Shown: positions 16,777-26,117 of the stretch, piece by piece
How positions within the stretch are numbered: position 1 is the first letter of the stretch
Layout: each line of letters begins with the position of its first letter
DNA from: Methylopumilus sp947499625
GTDB taxonomy: Bacteria; Pseudomonadota; Gammaproteobacteria; Burkholderiales; Methylophilaceae
Assembly: GCA_965234475.1 (NCBI GenBank)
Contig: OZ248397.1
Span: forward strand, 124,001 to 188,000
Length of the DNA stretch: 64,000 nucleotides
Reading direction: 5' to 3'
Notes under the pieces: model-generated
The model's database searches: none
What the model was told of the DNA's origin: nothing
The model's input: the letters and a program-made list of their open reading frames with translations, nothing else
Translations under genes and position numbers: made by a program

Positions 16777-18042
16777 TTGGATAAGTTAGTTATTCAAGGA
16801 CAATCCCCTCTTCACGGCGAGCTTGAAATATCAGGTGCTAAAAACGCAGCCTTGCCTATACTTATTGCATCTCTTCTTACTGAAGATACATTGTCGTTAA
16901 CACATGTACCTTATCTTCAAGATGTTAATACAACCAAGTCTTTACTGAAGTATATGGGCGTTGATATCCAGGTTGAAAACGACAAAACTGAATTAACTGC
17001 AAAAGAAATTACTAATAAAAATGCACCTTATGAGCGAGTTAAAACAATGCGCGCTTCTATTCTTGTTTTAGGCCCTTTGCTTGCAAGATTTGGTGAAGCT
17101 CGAGTTTCATTACCGGGTGGTTGTGCCATTGGATCTAGGCCTGTTGATATCCATATCAAAGGGCTTCAGGCAATGGGTGCAAAAATAGATATTCATAATG
17201 GCTATATTGAGGCTTCGACAAAACATTTACCAAAATCCAAGTTACAAGGCTGTAAATTTTATATGGATATTGTTACTGTTACAGGTACCGAGAATTTAAT
17301 GATGGCTGCTTCATTGGCCGAAGGGGTCACTATTTTAGAGAATGCTGCTAAGGAACCTGAAGTTGTAGATCTTGGGCAATGCTTAAATAAAATGGGTGCC
17401 AAGATTAAAGGTTTAGGGACTGACGTGATTACAATTGAAGGCGTCGACTCAGTTCATAAAGCAAACCATGACGTGATATTTGATAGAATTGAAGCGGGCA
17501 CATATTTAGCAGCCGTTGCAATGACAGGTGGTGACGTACTTTTAAAAAATGTACAGCATAAATACTTAGATGCAATTACGCTAAAACTAATAGAAACCGG
17601 CGTTAAAATTGAATCACATGAAAATTCAATACGCATTAAAAGTGATGGAAAATTAAAGGCGGTAAGCTTAAGAACCGCGCCTTATCCTGCCTTTCCTACG
17701 GATATGCAAGCGCAAATGATGGCATTAAATACTATTGCAGAAGGTGTGTCAGAAGTCACCGAAACTATATTTGAAAATCGTTTTATGCATGTACAAGAGC
17801 TTATTCGTATGGGGGCACAAATCGACATAAGGGGAAACACGGCAATCATCCGAGGCAAGGAATATTTAGAAGGGGCTTCCGTGATGGCAACAGATCTGAG
17901 GGCCTCCGCAAGCCTGGTTATTGCAAGTTTGGCAGCAAGAGGACAAACTACGATTGAACGTATTTATCATCTGGATCGTGGGTATGAAAAATTAGAAGAT
18001 AAATTAAATCAACTAGGTGCCAATATTAAACGGATTCATTAA
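16777..18042 (+). CDS. murA: UDP-N-acetylglucosamine 1-carboxyvinyltransferase
   Basis: First committed step of peptidoglycan synthesis: transfers enolpyruvyl from PEP to UDP-GlcNAc. The 421-residue protein has the catalytic Cys116 in LPGGCAIGSRPVD (the residue attacked by fosfomycin in Cys-type enzymes), the N-terminal SGAKNA motif and a conserved DLRASASLVIA near the C terminus. The start is a TTG one base after the grxD stop, giving the usual MDKLVI beginning. hisG starts one base after its stop. Confidence 0.96.
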   Translation: MDKLVIQGQSPLHGELEISGAKNAALPILIASLLTEDTLSLTHVPYLQDVNTTKSLLKYMGVDIQVENDKTELTAKEITNKNAPYERVKTMRASILVLGPLLARFGEARVSLPGGCAIGSRPVDIHIKGLQAMGAKIDIHNGYIEASTKHLPKSKLQGCKFYMDIVTVTGTENLMMAASLAEGVTILENAAKEPEVVDLGQCLNKMGAKIKGLGTDVITIEGVDSVHKANHDVIFDRIEAGTYLAAVAMTGGDVLLKNVQHKYLDAITLKLIETGVKIESHENSIRIKSDGKLKAVSLRTAPYPAFPTDMQAQMMALNTIAEGVSEVTETIFENRFMHVQELIRMGAQIDIRGNTAIIRGKEYLEGASVMATDLRASASLVIASLAARGQTTIERIYHLDRGYEKLEDKLNQLGANIKRIH

Positions 18043-18043
18043 G

Positions 18044-18685
18044 ATGAAAATTACAATTGCTTTATCTAAAGGAAGAATCTTTGAACAAACTATCCCTCTT
18101 CTAGAGAGGATAGGGATTACTTGTAATGAGAATCCTGAAACATCAAGAAAACTTATTTTAGATACTAATCAAAAAGATATAAAACTTATTATTGTAAGAG
18201 CAACCGATGTGCCAACTTATGTTGAATACGGCGCAGCTGATATTGGTATTACAGGCAAAGACATCCTTGATGAATATATGGGCGAAGGACTTTACCAGCC
18301 CATTGACCTTAATATTGGACGTTGCAAAATGATGGTCGCAGCTAAACAAGATTTTGATTATGCAGGCGCTATTAAAAAAGGTGTTCGTTTAAAGGTGGCA
18401 ACAAAATATGTAAAAACGGCCAAAGAGCACTTTGCAAAAAAAGGTATGCATATCGATTTGATAAAACTATATGGCTCAATGGAGCTAGCACCCCTCGTAG
18501 GGCTTGCAGATGTAATTGTAGATTTGGTGAGCACAGGAAAGACGTTAAAAGCTAATAACCTTGTTGCTGTTGAAGACATTTGTGATATCAGTTCTCGACT
18601 CATCATTAACCAAGCATCTTTAAAATTAAAAAGAGAGCTCTTGCAGCCCATTCTTCGACAGTTTGAAAACGCTCTCAAAGCATAA
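18044..18685 (+). CDS. hisG: ATP phosphoribosyltransferase, short form
   Basis: First enzyme of histidine synthesis, joining ATP and PRPP. From the ATG at 18044 it has 213 residues: it contains the two catalytic subdomains and the PRPP-binding loop DVIVDLVSTGKTL but lacks the C-terminal allosteric domain. Short HisG proteins require the HisRS-like subunit HisZ for activity and feedback control, and no hisZ is in this window. It heads hisGDCBHAFIE, directly behind murA. Confidence 0.95.
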   Translation: MKITIALSKGRIFEQTIPLLERIGITCNENPETSRKLILDTNQKDIKLIIVRATDVPTYVEYGAADIGITGKDILDEYMGEGLYQPIDLNIGRCKMMVAAKQDFDYAGAIKKGVRLKVATKYVKTAKEHFAKKGMHIDLIKLYGSMELAPLVGLADVIVDLVSTGKTLKANNLVAVEDICDISSRLIINQASLKLKRELLQPILRQFENALKA

Positions 18686-18693
18686 TCGTACCT

Positions 18694-19998
18694 ATGATTC
18701 AAATTAAAAAATTAAATATAGAAGATCCAAACTTTAAGGATCAGCTAAATCAACACATTTTCTTTGAAGCTGAAGATAATATTCAGATCGAAAAAACTGT
18801 CGCAGAAATTTTGAGTGATGTGAAAAAAAGAGGCGACCAAGCTGTGATTGAATATTCTAAAAAATTTGATCATATAGATTTTTCGCGCATGGAAGAGTTT
18901 GAAATTTCTAAAGAAGAATTAAATTTAGCTTTGGAAAATTTACCCGAAGCATCAAGAGAAGCACTCGAAGAGGCTGCTAAGAGAGTTTTTGATTATCACA
19001 AAAAACAGTTAATAAACTCTTGGAGTTATACTGAAGATGATCAAACGTTACTCGGTCAAAAAGTTACCTCATTAGATCGGGTAGGTTTATATGTTCCCGG
19101 AGGGAAAGCCGCTTATCCTTCCTCAGTATTAATGAATGCAATTCCAGCAAAAGTTGCAGGGGTTCAAGAAATTATTATGGTGGTTCCTTCACCGCACGGA
19201 GAAAGAAACCAATTGGTGTTGGCAGCTGCTGCCCTTGTTAAAGTTGATCGTGTATTTGCAATTGGCGGTGCTCAAGCAATAGCTGCTCTTGCTTATGGTA
19301 CCCAAACAATTCCTCAAGTCGACAAAATTGTAGGGCCAGGCAATGCTTATGTTGCAGAAGCTAAAAGAAGAGTATTTGGTGTGGTTGGTATTGATATGAT
19401 TGCAGGGCCTTCTGAAATACTAATTATTGCAGATGAAAAATCTAATCCAGATTGGATTGCTATGGATTTATTTGCTCAGGCAGAACATGATGAGCTTGCA
19501 CAATCGATTTTAATTAGTCCAAGCGCTGCCCTTTTATCGCAGGTTCAAGAGAGTATTGATAAGCTTATTGAAAGCATGCCAAGAAAAAAGATTATTGAAA
19601 CTTCTTTAGTTAATAGAGGTGCAATGATCAAAGTAAGAACATTAGAAGAAGCAGCAGAGATTTCAAATTTTATTTCACCCGAACATTTAGAGCTTTCAGT
19701 AGATGATCCGGATATGCTTCTTAACAGTATTAAACATGCAGGCGCTATTTTTATGGGAAGAAATACATGTGAGGCTGTAGGAGATTATTGTGCTGGGCCA
19801 AATCATGTATTGCCTACATCAAGAACAGCAAGATTTTCTTCACCACTTGGCGTTTATGATTTTCAAAAACGCTCAAGCTTAATTAAATTATCTAATCAAG
19901 GCGCTCGTAAGCTTGGAAAAATTGCTTCAGTTTTGGCGAATGGTGAAGGGCTTCAGGCGCACGCAAAATCTGCAGAATATCGCATAGATAATGAGTAA
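18694..19998 (+). CDS. hisD: Histidinol dehydrogenase
   Basis: Zinc enzyme that oxidises L-histidinol twice with NAD to L-histidine, the last two steps. All catalytic residues known from E. coli align: Zn ligands Q262, H265, D364 and H423, and the acid/base pair E330-H331. The VGLYVPGGKAAYPSS and VGPGNAYVAEAK signatures are present. Length 434 is normal. Its last 8 bases overlap hisC. Confidence 0.97.
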   Translation: MIQIKKLNIEDPNFKDQLNQHIFFEAEDNIQIEKTVAEILSDVKKRGDQAVIEYSKKFDHIDFSRMEEFEISKEELNLALENLPEASREALEEAAKRVFDYHKKQLINSWSYTEDDQTLLGQKVTSLDRVGLYVPGGKAAYPSSVLMNAIPAKVAGVQEIIMVVPSPHGERNQLVLAAAALVKVDRVFAIGGAQAIAALAYGTQTIPQVDKIVGPGNAYVAEAKRRVFGVVGIDMIAGPSEILIIADEKSNPDWIAMDLFAQAEHDELAQSILISPSAALLSQVQESIDKLIESMPRKKIIETSLVNRGAMIKVRTLEEAAEISNFISPEHLELSVDDPDMLLNSIKHAGAIFMGRNTCEAVGDYCAGPNHVLPTSRTARFSSPLGVYDFQKRSSLIKLSNQGARKLGKIASVLANGEGLQAHAKSAEYRIDNE

Positions 19999-21055
19999 AT
20001 TTTGGAGTAAGGTTGTCCATGGCTTAACACCATACATTCCTGGCGAGCAACCTAAGATTAATAATCTTGTTAAGTTAAATACTAACGAGAATCCTTATGG
20101 GCCGAGTCCAAGAGTTATTGCTGCAATTAAACAGTTTGCGGATGATACTTTAAAGCTTTACCCAGACCCAAATTCAGAAGCACTTAAAAAATCAGTTGCT
20201 GATTATTTTAAAGTAAAGACTAATAATGTTTTTCTAGGCAATGGCTCGGACGAAGTTTTAGCCATTGCTTTTCAGGCGCTTTTAAAACATAACGCTCCTA
20301 TTTTATTTCCCGATATTACTTATAGTTTTTACCCCGTATACTGCAAGCTTTATGAAATTGACTTTAAGGTCATACCTCTTAATAGTTCGTTTGAGATCGC
20401 ATTAAATGATTATTTAACACCGAATGGAGGTATTGTTTTTCCAAACCCAAATGCACCTACTGGTATTCCTCTCACTCTAAACCAAATTGAAACGTTCCTT
20501 AAAAAAAATAATGACTCTGTAGTTATTGTAGATGAAGCTTATGTCGATTTTGGGACAGAGTCTGTTATTCACCTTACAGAAAAATATAATAATTTATTGG
20601 TTACACATTCTTTTTCTAAATCGAGATCATTGGCAGGATTGAGACTTGGTTATGCTATAGGGCATAGAGATCTTATTGAAGCTTTGATGAGAGTGAAAGA
20701 TAGTTTTAACTCTTACCCGATAGACCGATTAGGATTAATTGCAGGCGTTGAATCCTTTAAAGATGATTCATATTTTAAAAATATCTGCCAAAAAGTTATT
20801 CATACAAAACTAAATTTTGTAGAGAAATTGACTGGCCTTAATTTTTTAGTACTTCCTTCAGGCGCCAATTTTGTTTTTGCTAAGCATACTGCTGTAGATG
20901 GAAAAACAATCGTAAGTAAACTAAGAGATCACGGAATTGTGGTAAGGCGTTTTGATAATCCGATACGAATTTCTTCTTACATTCGATTCACAATTGGTTC
21001 TGATGAGGAAATGAATTCTTTACTTAAAGCTTTAAAACTTATCCTAAGCGCATGA
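19991..21055 (+). CDS. hisC: Histidinol-phosphate aminotransferase
   Basis: PLP-dependent class I/II aminotransferase converting imidazole acetol-phosphate to histidinol phosphate. It has 354 residues, with the PLP Lys210 in HSFSKSRSLAGLRLGYAIG, the PNPNAPTG motif near 151-158 and VDEAYVDF near 180. It overlaps hisD by 8 bases and is followed by a 64-base gap to hisB, the largest gap inside the his cluster. Confidence 0.95.
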   Translation: MSKFWSKVVHGLTPYIPGEQPKINNLVKLNTNENPYGPSPRVIAAIKQFADDTLKLYPDPNSEALKKSVADYFKVKTNNVFLGNGSDEVLAIAFQALLKHNAPILFPDITYSFYPVYCKLYEIDFKVIPLNSSFEIALNDYLTPNGGIVFPNPNAPTGIPLTLNQIETFLKKNNDSVVIVDEAYVDFGTESVIHLTEKYNNLLVTHSFSKSRSLAGLRLGYAIGHRDLIEALMRVKDSFNSYPIDRLGLIAGVESFKDDSYFKNICQKVIHTKLNFVEKLTGLNFLVLPSGANFVFAKHTAVDGKTIVSKLRDHGIVVRRFDNPIRISSYIRFTIGSDEEMNSLLKALKLILSA

Positions 21056-21119
21056 AATAATTGATGTTAATTACATTTTTAATGAGTTAAAATATCTTAT
21101 CTACTTTAAGTAAAAAAAT

Positions 21120-21710
21120 ATGACAAGATCAGCATCCGTTTCAAGAAATACAAACGAAACTAAAATTGAGGTAAGTATTAATCTTGATGGTCAGGGGAGT
21201 TCAAAACTCAATACTGGCATTGGTTTCTTGGATCATATGTTAGACCAAGTAGCACGTCATGGTATGTTCGATTTAGAGGTCCTGGCAAAAGGCGATCTTC
21301 ATATCGACGCACATCATACTGTTGAAGATGTTGGCATAGTTCTTGGACAGGCCTTCAATAAAGCAATTGGAGATAAAAAAGGCATTACCAGATATGGGAC
21401 AGCCATTATCCCCCTTGATGAAGCATTATCTAGAGTTGTGCTTGATATCTCAGGCAGGCCTGGACTTATGTTTGATGTCGAATTCAAAAGAGCAGTTATA
21501 GGTGAATTTGATGTTGATTTAATACACGAATTTTTTCAAGGATTCGTAAATCATGCAAATATCACGATGCATATCGACAATCTCAAAGGTGATAATTCAC
21601 ATCACCAGGCAGAAACAATATATAAGGCATTCGGAAGAGCTCTTAAAATGGCCGTTTGTATTGACCCAAAAATTTCTGGCATAACCCCCTCAACCAAAGG
21701 CAGTCTATAA
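21120..21710 (+). CDS. hisB: Imidazoleglycerol-phosphate dehydratase
   Basis: Mn-dependent dehydratase of histidine synthesis. The 196-residue protein is monofunctional: it has the metal motifs DAHHTVEDVG and HHQAETIYKAFGRAL but no fused N-terminal histidinol-phosphate phosphatase as in E. coli. The phosphatase step must be done by a gene outside the window. Confidence 0.97.
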   Translation: MTRSASVSRNTNETKIEVSINLDGQGSSKLNTGIGFLDHMLDQVARHGMFDLEVLAKGDLHIDAHHTVEDVGIVLGQAFNKAIGDKKGITRYGTAIIPLDEALSRVVLDISGRPGLMFDVEFKRAVIGEFDVDLIHEFFQGFVNHANITMHIDNLKGDNSHHQAETIYKAFGRALKMAVCIDPKISGITPSTKGSL

Positions 21711-21732
21711 ACCTTTTTTCACCAAAATAATA

Positions 21733-22365
21733 ATGATCGCAATCATTGATTATGGAATGGGAAATTTAAAGTCAGTATTTAATGCCTTTAAACATGTCTC
21801 GCCCGAAGCTGATATCAAAGTTACAAGTAACCCTGCCGATATTAAAAACGCACATCATGTCGTTTTTCCTGGTCAAGGGGCTATGCCTGATTGCATAAGA
21901 GAGCTTGATGAAAGAAATTTAAGATCCTCTGTTATGGATGCGGCAAAATCAAAACCTTTTTTAGGGATATGCATTGGTTTGCAGATGCTATTTGATAAAA
22001 GTGAAGAAGGTAATGTAGAAGGCTTAGGAATATTGGGAGGTACGATTAAGCGATTTAATAATGAAAATACAGCTGATGAAAGTGGCCATAAGTTAAAAAT
22101 TCCCCATATGGGATGGAACGAAGTGTCACAAATAAAGCAGCATCCTTTATGGAAAAATATTAGTAATAATGATCGATTTTATTTTGTTCATAGTTATTAT
22201 TTAGAATCTAAAGATAAAAATATTGTGTCAGCTGAAACTTCATATGCGCAAAATTTTTGTTGCGCTATTGCTAAAGAAAATATTTTTGCAGTGCAATTTC
22301 ATCCAGAAAAAAGTTCGACGGCTGGCTTACAGCTTATAAAAAACTTCGTTCAATGGTCAGTATAG
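21733..22365 (+). CDS. hisH: IGP synthase glutaminase subunit
   Basis: Class I glutamine amidotransferase that feeds ammonia to HisF. The 210-residue protein has the catalytic triad Cys80 (in LGICIGLQMLF), His190 and Glu192 (in VQFHPEKS). hisA lies between it and hisF, the usual order. Confidence 0.96.
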   Translation: MIAIIDYGMGNLKSVFNAFKHVSPEADIKVTSNPADIKNAHHVVFPGQGAMPDCIRELDERNLRSSVMDAAKSKPFLGICIGLQMLFDKSEEGNVEGLGILGGTIKRFNNENTADESGHKLKIPHMGWNEVSQIKQHPLWKNISNNDRFYFVHSYYLESKDKNIVSAETSYAQNFCCAIAKENIFAVQFHPEKSSTAGLQLIKNFVQWSV

Positions 22366-22376
22366 GTTTTTAGTTT

Positions 22377-23117
22377 ATGTTAATCATTCCAGCAATTGAT
22401 CTAAAGGATGGTAAGTGCGTTAGGCTAAAACAAGGCTTAATGGAAGAATCAACAATCTTTTCAGAAAGTCCTAGGGAGGTTGCAAAGCAATGGACAGCCC
22501 TGGGCGCTAGAAGATTGCATCTGGTTGATTTAAACGGCGCTTTTGCAGGCAAACCAGTGAATGAATCCGTGATTAAAGCAATTGTAAAAGAAGTGGATGG
22601 CGTGATCCCAATTCAATTAGGTGGAGGTATTCGTAATCTCGATACCGTAGAAAAATATCTTAACAATGGTGTTGACTACATTATTATAGGTACGGCCGCA
22701 GTTAAAAATCCCGGCTTCCTTCATGAAGCCTGTTATGCATTTCCCGGACAAATTATTGTGGGACTTGATGCAAAAGAAGGCGAAGTAGCTATTGATGGAT
22801 GGGCCAAGTTAACTGGACACAATGTGATTGAGCTTGCAAAAAAATTTGAAGGTTATGGCGTTGAAGCCATCATTTATACAGATATTGGTCGTGATGGTAT
22901 GTTGAATGGATTAAATATTGAGGCGACAGAAAAATTAGCTGAGGCGCTCTCCATTCCTGTTATTGCTAGCGGGGGAGTGGCTAATCTAGAAGATATTAGA
23001 AGTTTATGTTCAATTGCTTATTCAGGTGTCAGTGGAGCTATTACAGGCAGGGCTATATACGAGGGAACGCTTGACTTTAAGGCAGCACAAGAACTTGCAG
23101 ATGAGCTTAGCAAATAA
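22377..23117 (+). CDS. hisA: ProFAR isomerase
   Basis: 1-(5-phosphoribosyl)-5-[(5-phosphoribosylamino)methylideneamino]imidazole-4-carboxamide isomerase, a (beta/alpha)8 barrel performing an Amadori rearrangement. Catalytic Asp8 (AIDLKDGKCVRL) and Asp131 (VGLDAKEG) are present, with phosphate-binding GGGIR and ASGGV. Length is 246. hisF begins directly after the stop. Confidence 0.96.
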   Translation: MLIIPAIDLKDGKCVRLKQGLMEESTIFSESPREVAKQWTALGARRLHLVDLNGAFAGKPVNESVIKAIVKEVDGVIPIQLGGGIRNLDTVEKYLNNGVDYIIIGTAAVKNPGFLHEACYAFPGQIIVGLDAKEGEVAIDGWAKLTGHNVIELAKKFEGYGVEAIIYTDIGRDGMLNGLNIEATEKLAEALSIPVIASGGVANLEDIRSLCSIAYSGVSGAITGRAIYEGTLDFKAAQELADELSK

Positions 23118-23888
23118 ATGTCGCTCGCCAAAAGAATTATTCCGTGTCTAGATGTGACTGATGGCAGAGTGGTTAAGGGTATTAATTTCTTAGAGCTAAA
23201 AGATGCAGGTGACCCCGTAGAGATTGCAAAGAAATATAACGAGCAGGGCGCAGATGAATTAGCTTTTTTAGACATCACAGCAAGTTCAGATAATCGAGGT
23301 TTAATTCTTCATATTATTGAGAGTGTTGCAAAAGAAGTTTTTATACCCCTCACTGTAGGTGGTGGCGTTAGAACTTCGGAAGATGTAAGAAATTTGCTCA
23401 ATGCAGGTGCTGACAAAGTCAGTATTAATACATCCGCAATTATTAATCCAGATATTGTTTATCAAACTTCATCCCGTTTTGGTTCACAGTGTATTGTCGT
23501 TGCAATAGACGCAAAGTTAACAGATCAAGGGGGTAAATCTTTTTGGCAAGTATTTACTCATGGAGGTAGAAATGCTACCGGGCTCGATGCAATTGAATGG
23601 GCAGTAAAAATGGCCTCATTAGGCGCAGGTGAATTATTAATTACGAGCATGGACCGAGACGGGACAAAAAAAGGTTTTGATCTCGAATTGATTAAGTCAA
23701 TATCTGATAAAGTGGATGTGCCTATTATTGCTTCCGGAGGCGTTGGTGATCTTCAGCATCTTGTAGATGGTATAAAAATAAGTGGGGCTGATGCAGTCCT
23801 AGCAGCAAGTATATTTCACTTCGGAGAATATACAATCGATGAAGCAAAGGCATTTATGAAGTCTAATCATATAGAGATTCGTCAATGA
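23118..23888 (+). CDS. hisF: IGP synthase cyclase subunit
   Basis: Cyclase half of imidazole glycerol phosphate synthase, which uses ammonia from HisH. It is a (beta/alpha)8 barrel of 256 residues with catalytic Asp12 (PCLDVTDGRVVKG) and Asp131 (VAIDAK), plus GGGVR and ASGGVG phosphate sites. It starts at the base after the hisA stop and overlaps hisI by 4 bases. Confidence 0.97.
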   Translation: MSLAKRIIPCLDVTDGRVVKGINFLELKDAGDPVEIAKKYNEQGADELAFLDITASSDNRGLILHIIESVAKEVFIPLTVGGGVRTSEDVRNLLNAGADKVSINTSAIINPDIVYQTSSRFGSQCIVVAIDAKLTDQGGKSFWQVFTHGGRNATGLDAIEWAVKMASLGAGELLITSMDRDGTKKGFDLELIKSISDKVDVPIIASGGVGDLQHLVDGIKISGADAVLAASIFHFGEYTIDEAKAFMKSNHIEIRQ

Positions 23889-24271
23889 GCTGGATACATT
23901 CAATAAAATGGGACTCCGATGGCCTAGTGCCGGTGATTGCTCAAGACTATAAAACAAATAAAGTGCTTATGTTTGCATGGATGAACGAAGAGGCCTTAGA
24001 GCTCACACAAAAAAATAAGAAAGCTTTTTATTGGTCAAGATCTAGGAAAAAAATTTGGGAAAAAGGTGAAGAATCCGGACATATACAAAATGTTCGTGAG
24101 ATAAGACTTGATTGCGATGGCGATGTGGTCTTGCTAAAAATTGAGCAAGTTGAAAATATTGCTTGTCATACCGGACGTGAAACTTGTTTCTACCAAAAAT
24201 TAGATGATAAAGGCATTTGGATAAATGATCATGCTGTGATCAAAGAACCTAAAGATATTTATAAAAAATAA
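23885..24271 (+). CDS. hisI: Phosphoribosyl-AMP cyclohydrolase
   Basis: Zn/Mg enzyme of the third step of histidine synthesis. The 128-residue protein carries YWSRSRKKIWEKGEESGHIQ and the metal-binding stretch DCDGDVVLL followed by ACHTGRETCFY. It is a stand-alone cyclohydrolase; the pyrophosphohydrolase is the separate next gene rather than a fused domain. Confidence 0.96.
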   Translation: MSWIHSIKWDSDGLVPVIAQDYKTNKVLMFAWMNEEALELTQKNKKAFYWSRSRKKIWEKGEESGHIQNVREIRLDCDGDVVLLKIEQVENIACHTGRETCFYQKLDDKGIWINDHAVIKEPKDIYKK

Positions 24272-24276
24272 ACGAT

Positions 24277-24603
24277 ATGAATACTATTTTAAAAAAACTT
24301 ACCGAAACACTCGAAGCTAGAAAAAAAGATGATCCGACTAAATCATATGCAGCTTCTTTGTATCGTGATGGATTAGAGGCTATTTTAAAAAAAGTAAATG
24401 AAGAAGCTTTCGAAACAATCATTGCTGCTCGCCAAGGAGATGATAAGGAGCTTATTCACGAAGTCGCTGATCTTTGGTTTCATACTTTAGTATTAATGGC
24501 ACATAAAAATTTAAGCGTAGAAGATATTTTGAATGAACTTGCAAGAAGAGAAGGCACTTCAGGCATTGAAGAGAAAGAAAGTCGCTCTTCAAAAGTAAAA
24601 TAA
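24277..24603 (+). CDS. hisE: Phosphoribosyl-ATP pyrophosphohydrolase
   Basis: Second enzyme of histidine synthesis, of the MazG-like all-alpha NTP pyrophosphatase fold. The 108-residue protein has the metal-binding segments KKVNEEAFETIIAA and LIHEVADLWFHTLVLM. It closes the his run; the HIT gene starts after one base. Confidence 0.95.
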   Translation: MNTILKKLTETLEARKKDDPTKSYAASLYRDGLEAILKKVNEEAFETIIAARQGDDKELIHEVADLWFHTLVLMAHKNLSVEDILNELARREGTSGIEEKESRSSKVK

Positions 24604-24604
24604 T

Positions 24605-24937
24605 ATGACATGCATTTTTTGTAAAATTATTGACGGCTCTATACCAAGCAAAAAAATATTTGAAACTGATGAGTTGATTGCTTTTCATGATGCTCACCCT
24701 ATCGATAAAGTGCATTTTCTCATTACGCCTAAAAAACATATTGAAAATTTGATAGCTTGTAGTGAAGCTGATAGGGACATCATATCGAATATGCTCTTAT
24801 TAGCGCCTAAATTAGCAAAAGAGTTAGGATTAAAAGGCTTTCGCACAATGATTAATTCAGGCACCGAGGGCGGTCAAGAAGTTTTTCATATGCACTTTCA
24901 TGTTTACGGCGGAAGTTCAAAACTAGCAAAAATTTAA
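24605..24937 (+). CDS. HIT-family nucleotide hydrolase (HinT-like)
   Basis: Histidine-triad protein of 110 residues with the motif HMHFHV near the C terminus and the N-terminal CIFCKIIDGSIPS segment. Family members hydrolyse purine nucleoside phosphoramidates. Placement after hisE and before tatA is a common betaproteobacterial arrangement. The physiological substrate is not indicated. Confidence 0.92.
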   Translation: MTCIFCKIIDGSIPSKKIFETDELIAFHDAHPIDKVHFLITPKKHIENLIACSEADRDIISNMLLLAPKLAKELGLKGFRTMINSGTEGGQEVFHMHFHVYGGSSKLAKI

Positions 24938-24950
24938 TAAGGGGATTTTT

Positions 24951-25148
24951 ATGGGATTTTCAAGCATTACACATTGGCTAATAGTTTTATTAATTGTCTT
25001 CTTAATATTTGGTACAAGTAAATTAAGAAATATTGGAAGGGATTTAGGCGCTGCAGTTAAGAGCTTTAAAGATGCAGTCAAAAATGAAAATATACCAAAA
25101 AACAAAACATCAACTCGAAAGACTACAAAAACTCGAGCTAGAAAATAA
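24951..25148 (+). CDS. tatA: Twin-arginine translocase subunit TatA
   Basis: Small pore-forming component of the Tat system for folded proteins. The 65-residue protein has one N-terminal membrane helix ending in FGTSKLRNIGRDLGAAVKSF, the hinge and amphipathic helix of TatA, then a lysine-rich tail. tatB follows after 5 bases. Confidence 0.95.
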   Translation: MGFSSITHWLIVLLIVFLIFGTSKLRNIGRDLGAAVKSFKDAVKNENIPKNKTSTRKTTKTRARK

Positions 25149-25153
25149 GCTTT

Positions 25154-25378
25154 ATGTTTGATGTTTCATTTTCAGAGTTAGTCGTTATTTTTTTCGTAGC
25201 ACTTATGGTTATTGGACCAGAAAAGCTTCCTAAAGTAGCTAAGGTTTTAGGCAAGCTTACTGGAAGAGCTCAAAATTATATTGGGAAACTTAAAGAAGAG
25301 ATTGAGCGAGAAGAAAAGTTTAAAGAGCTTCAAAAAATTCAGCGTGAAATTAAAAAAAAGTCGATTAAATCTCGGTGA
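25154..25378 (+). CDS. tatB: Twin-arginine translocase subunit TatB
   Basis: Substrate-receptor partner of TatC. It begins MFDVSFSELVVIFFVALMV, with the acidic residue in the membrane helix and GPEKLPKVAKVLG hinge typical of TatB. At 74 residues it is short for TatB, whose variable C-terminal tail is often longer. The stop overlaps the GTG start of tatC. Confidence 0.93.
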   Translation: MFDVSFSELVVIFFVALMVIGPEKLPKVAKVLGKLTGRAQNYIGKLKEEIEREEKFKELQKIQREIKKKSIKSR

Positions 25379-26091
25379 CCCACTTTAAACCTTTTATTCA
25401 GCAACTCATTGAATTAAGAAATACTCTGTTTAGAGCTGCAGTTAGTTTTATTATCATTTTTATATGTTTAAGTTTTTACGCAAATGATATTTATAGTTTT
25501 TTCTCAGCGCCACTTATTGCTAAATTAATAGACGGTAATAAGTTGGTAAGCACAGGCCTTACCTCAACATTTTTAGTCCCAATTAAAATTACAGCTTTCG
25601 TTTCGTTTTTACTCTCACTTCCGTTTATTTTCTATCAATTTTGGCGTTTTATTTCCCCTGGACTTTATAAAAAAGAAAAAAAATTAATTTTATTTTCATT
25701 CGTGAGTGGTTTCATATTGTTCTTTATTGGAATGACTTTTGCTTATTACCTCATTTTGCCAATTATATTTAATTTCTTTATTCTGATGACGCCCACAAAT
25801 GTAAGTCTGATGATAGATATTGCAAATTATCTGGATTTAATTTTGTCCTTACTTATCTCATTTGGATTTGCATTCGAAGTGCCCGTAATCATTATTATAT
25901 TAGTAACATTAGGATGGGTAAAAGTTAAAACATTGGAAGAAGCAAGACCTTATATGATCGTTATTGCCTTTATCATTAGTGCTATTTTGACGCCTCCCGA
26001 TGTTATCTCACAATTCTGCTTAGCCATACCATTGTGGTTTTTATACGAACTAGGCTTATTAGTATCAAAACGAATTAACTTAAAGGCTTGA
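25375..26091 (+). CDS. tatC: Twin-arginine translocase subunit TatC
   Basis: Polytopic core of the Tat translocase that recognises twin-arginine signals. The 238-residue protein has six hydrophobic segments and the family motifs LIELRNTLFRA near the N terminus and QFWRFISPGLYKKEKK in the second cytoplasmic region. It starts with GTG inside the tatB stop (GTGA). Confidence 0.95.
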   Translation: MTHFKPFIQQLIELRNTLFRAAVSFIIIFICLSFYANDIYSFFSAPLIAKLIDGNKLVSTGLTSTFLVPIKITAFVSFLLSLPFIFYQFWRFISPGLYKKEKKLILFSFVSGFILFFIGMTFAYYLILPIIFNFFILMTPTNVSLMIDIANYLDLILSLLISFGFAFEVPVIIIILVTLGWVKVKTLEEARPYMIVIAFIISAILTPPDVISQFCLAIPLWFLYELGLLVSKRINLKA

Positions 26092-26117
26092 TAAGTCTTA
26101 ATTTACCTTTGCTGCTA

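Noticed and set aside
21056..21119. Possible promoter in the hisC-hisB gap.
   Set aside because: TTGATG and TAAAAT are present but 21 bases apart, too far for a normal sigma70 promoter.
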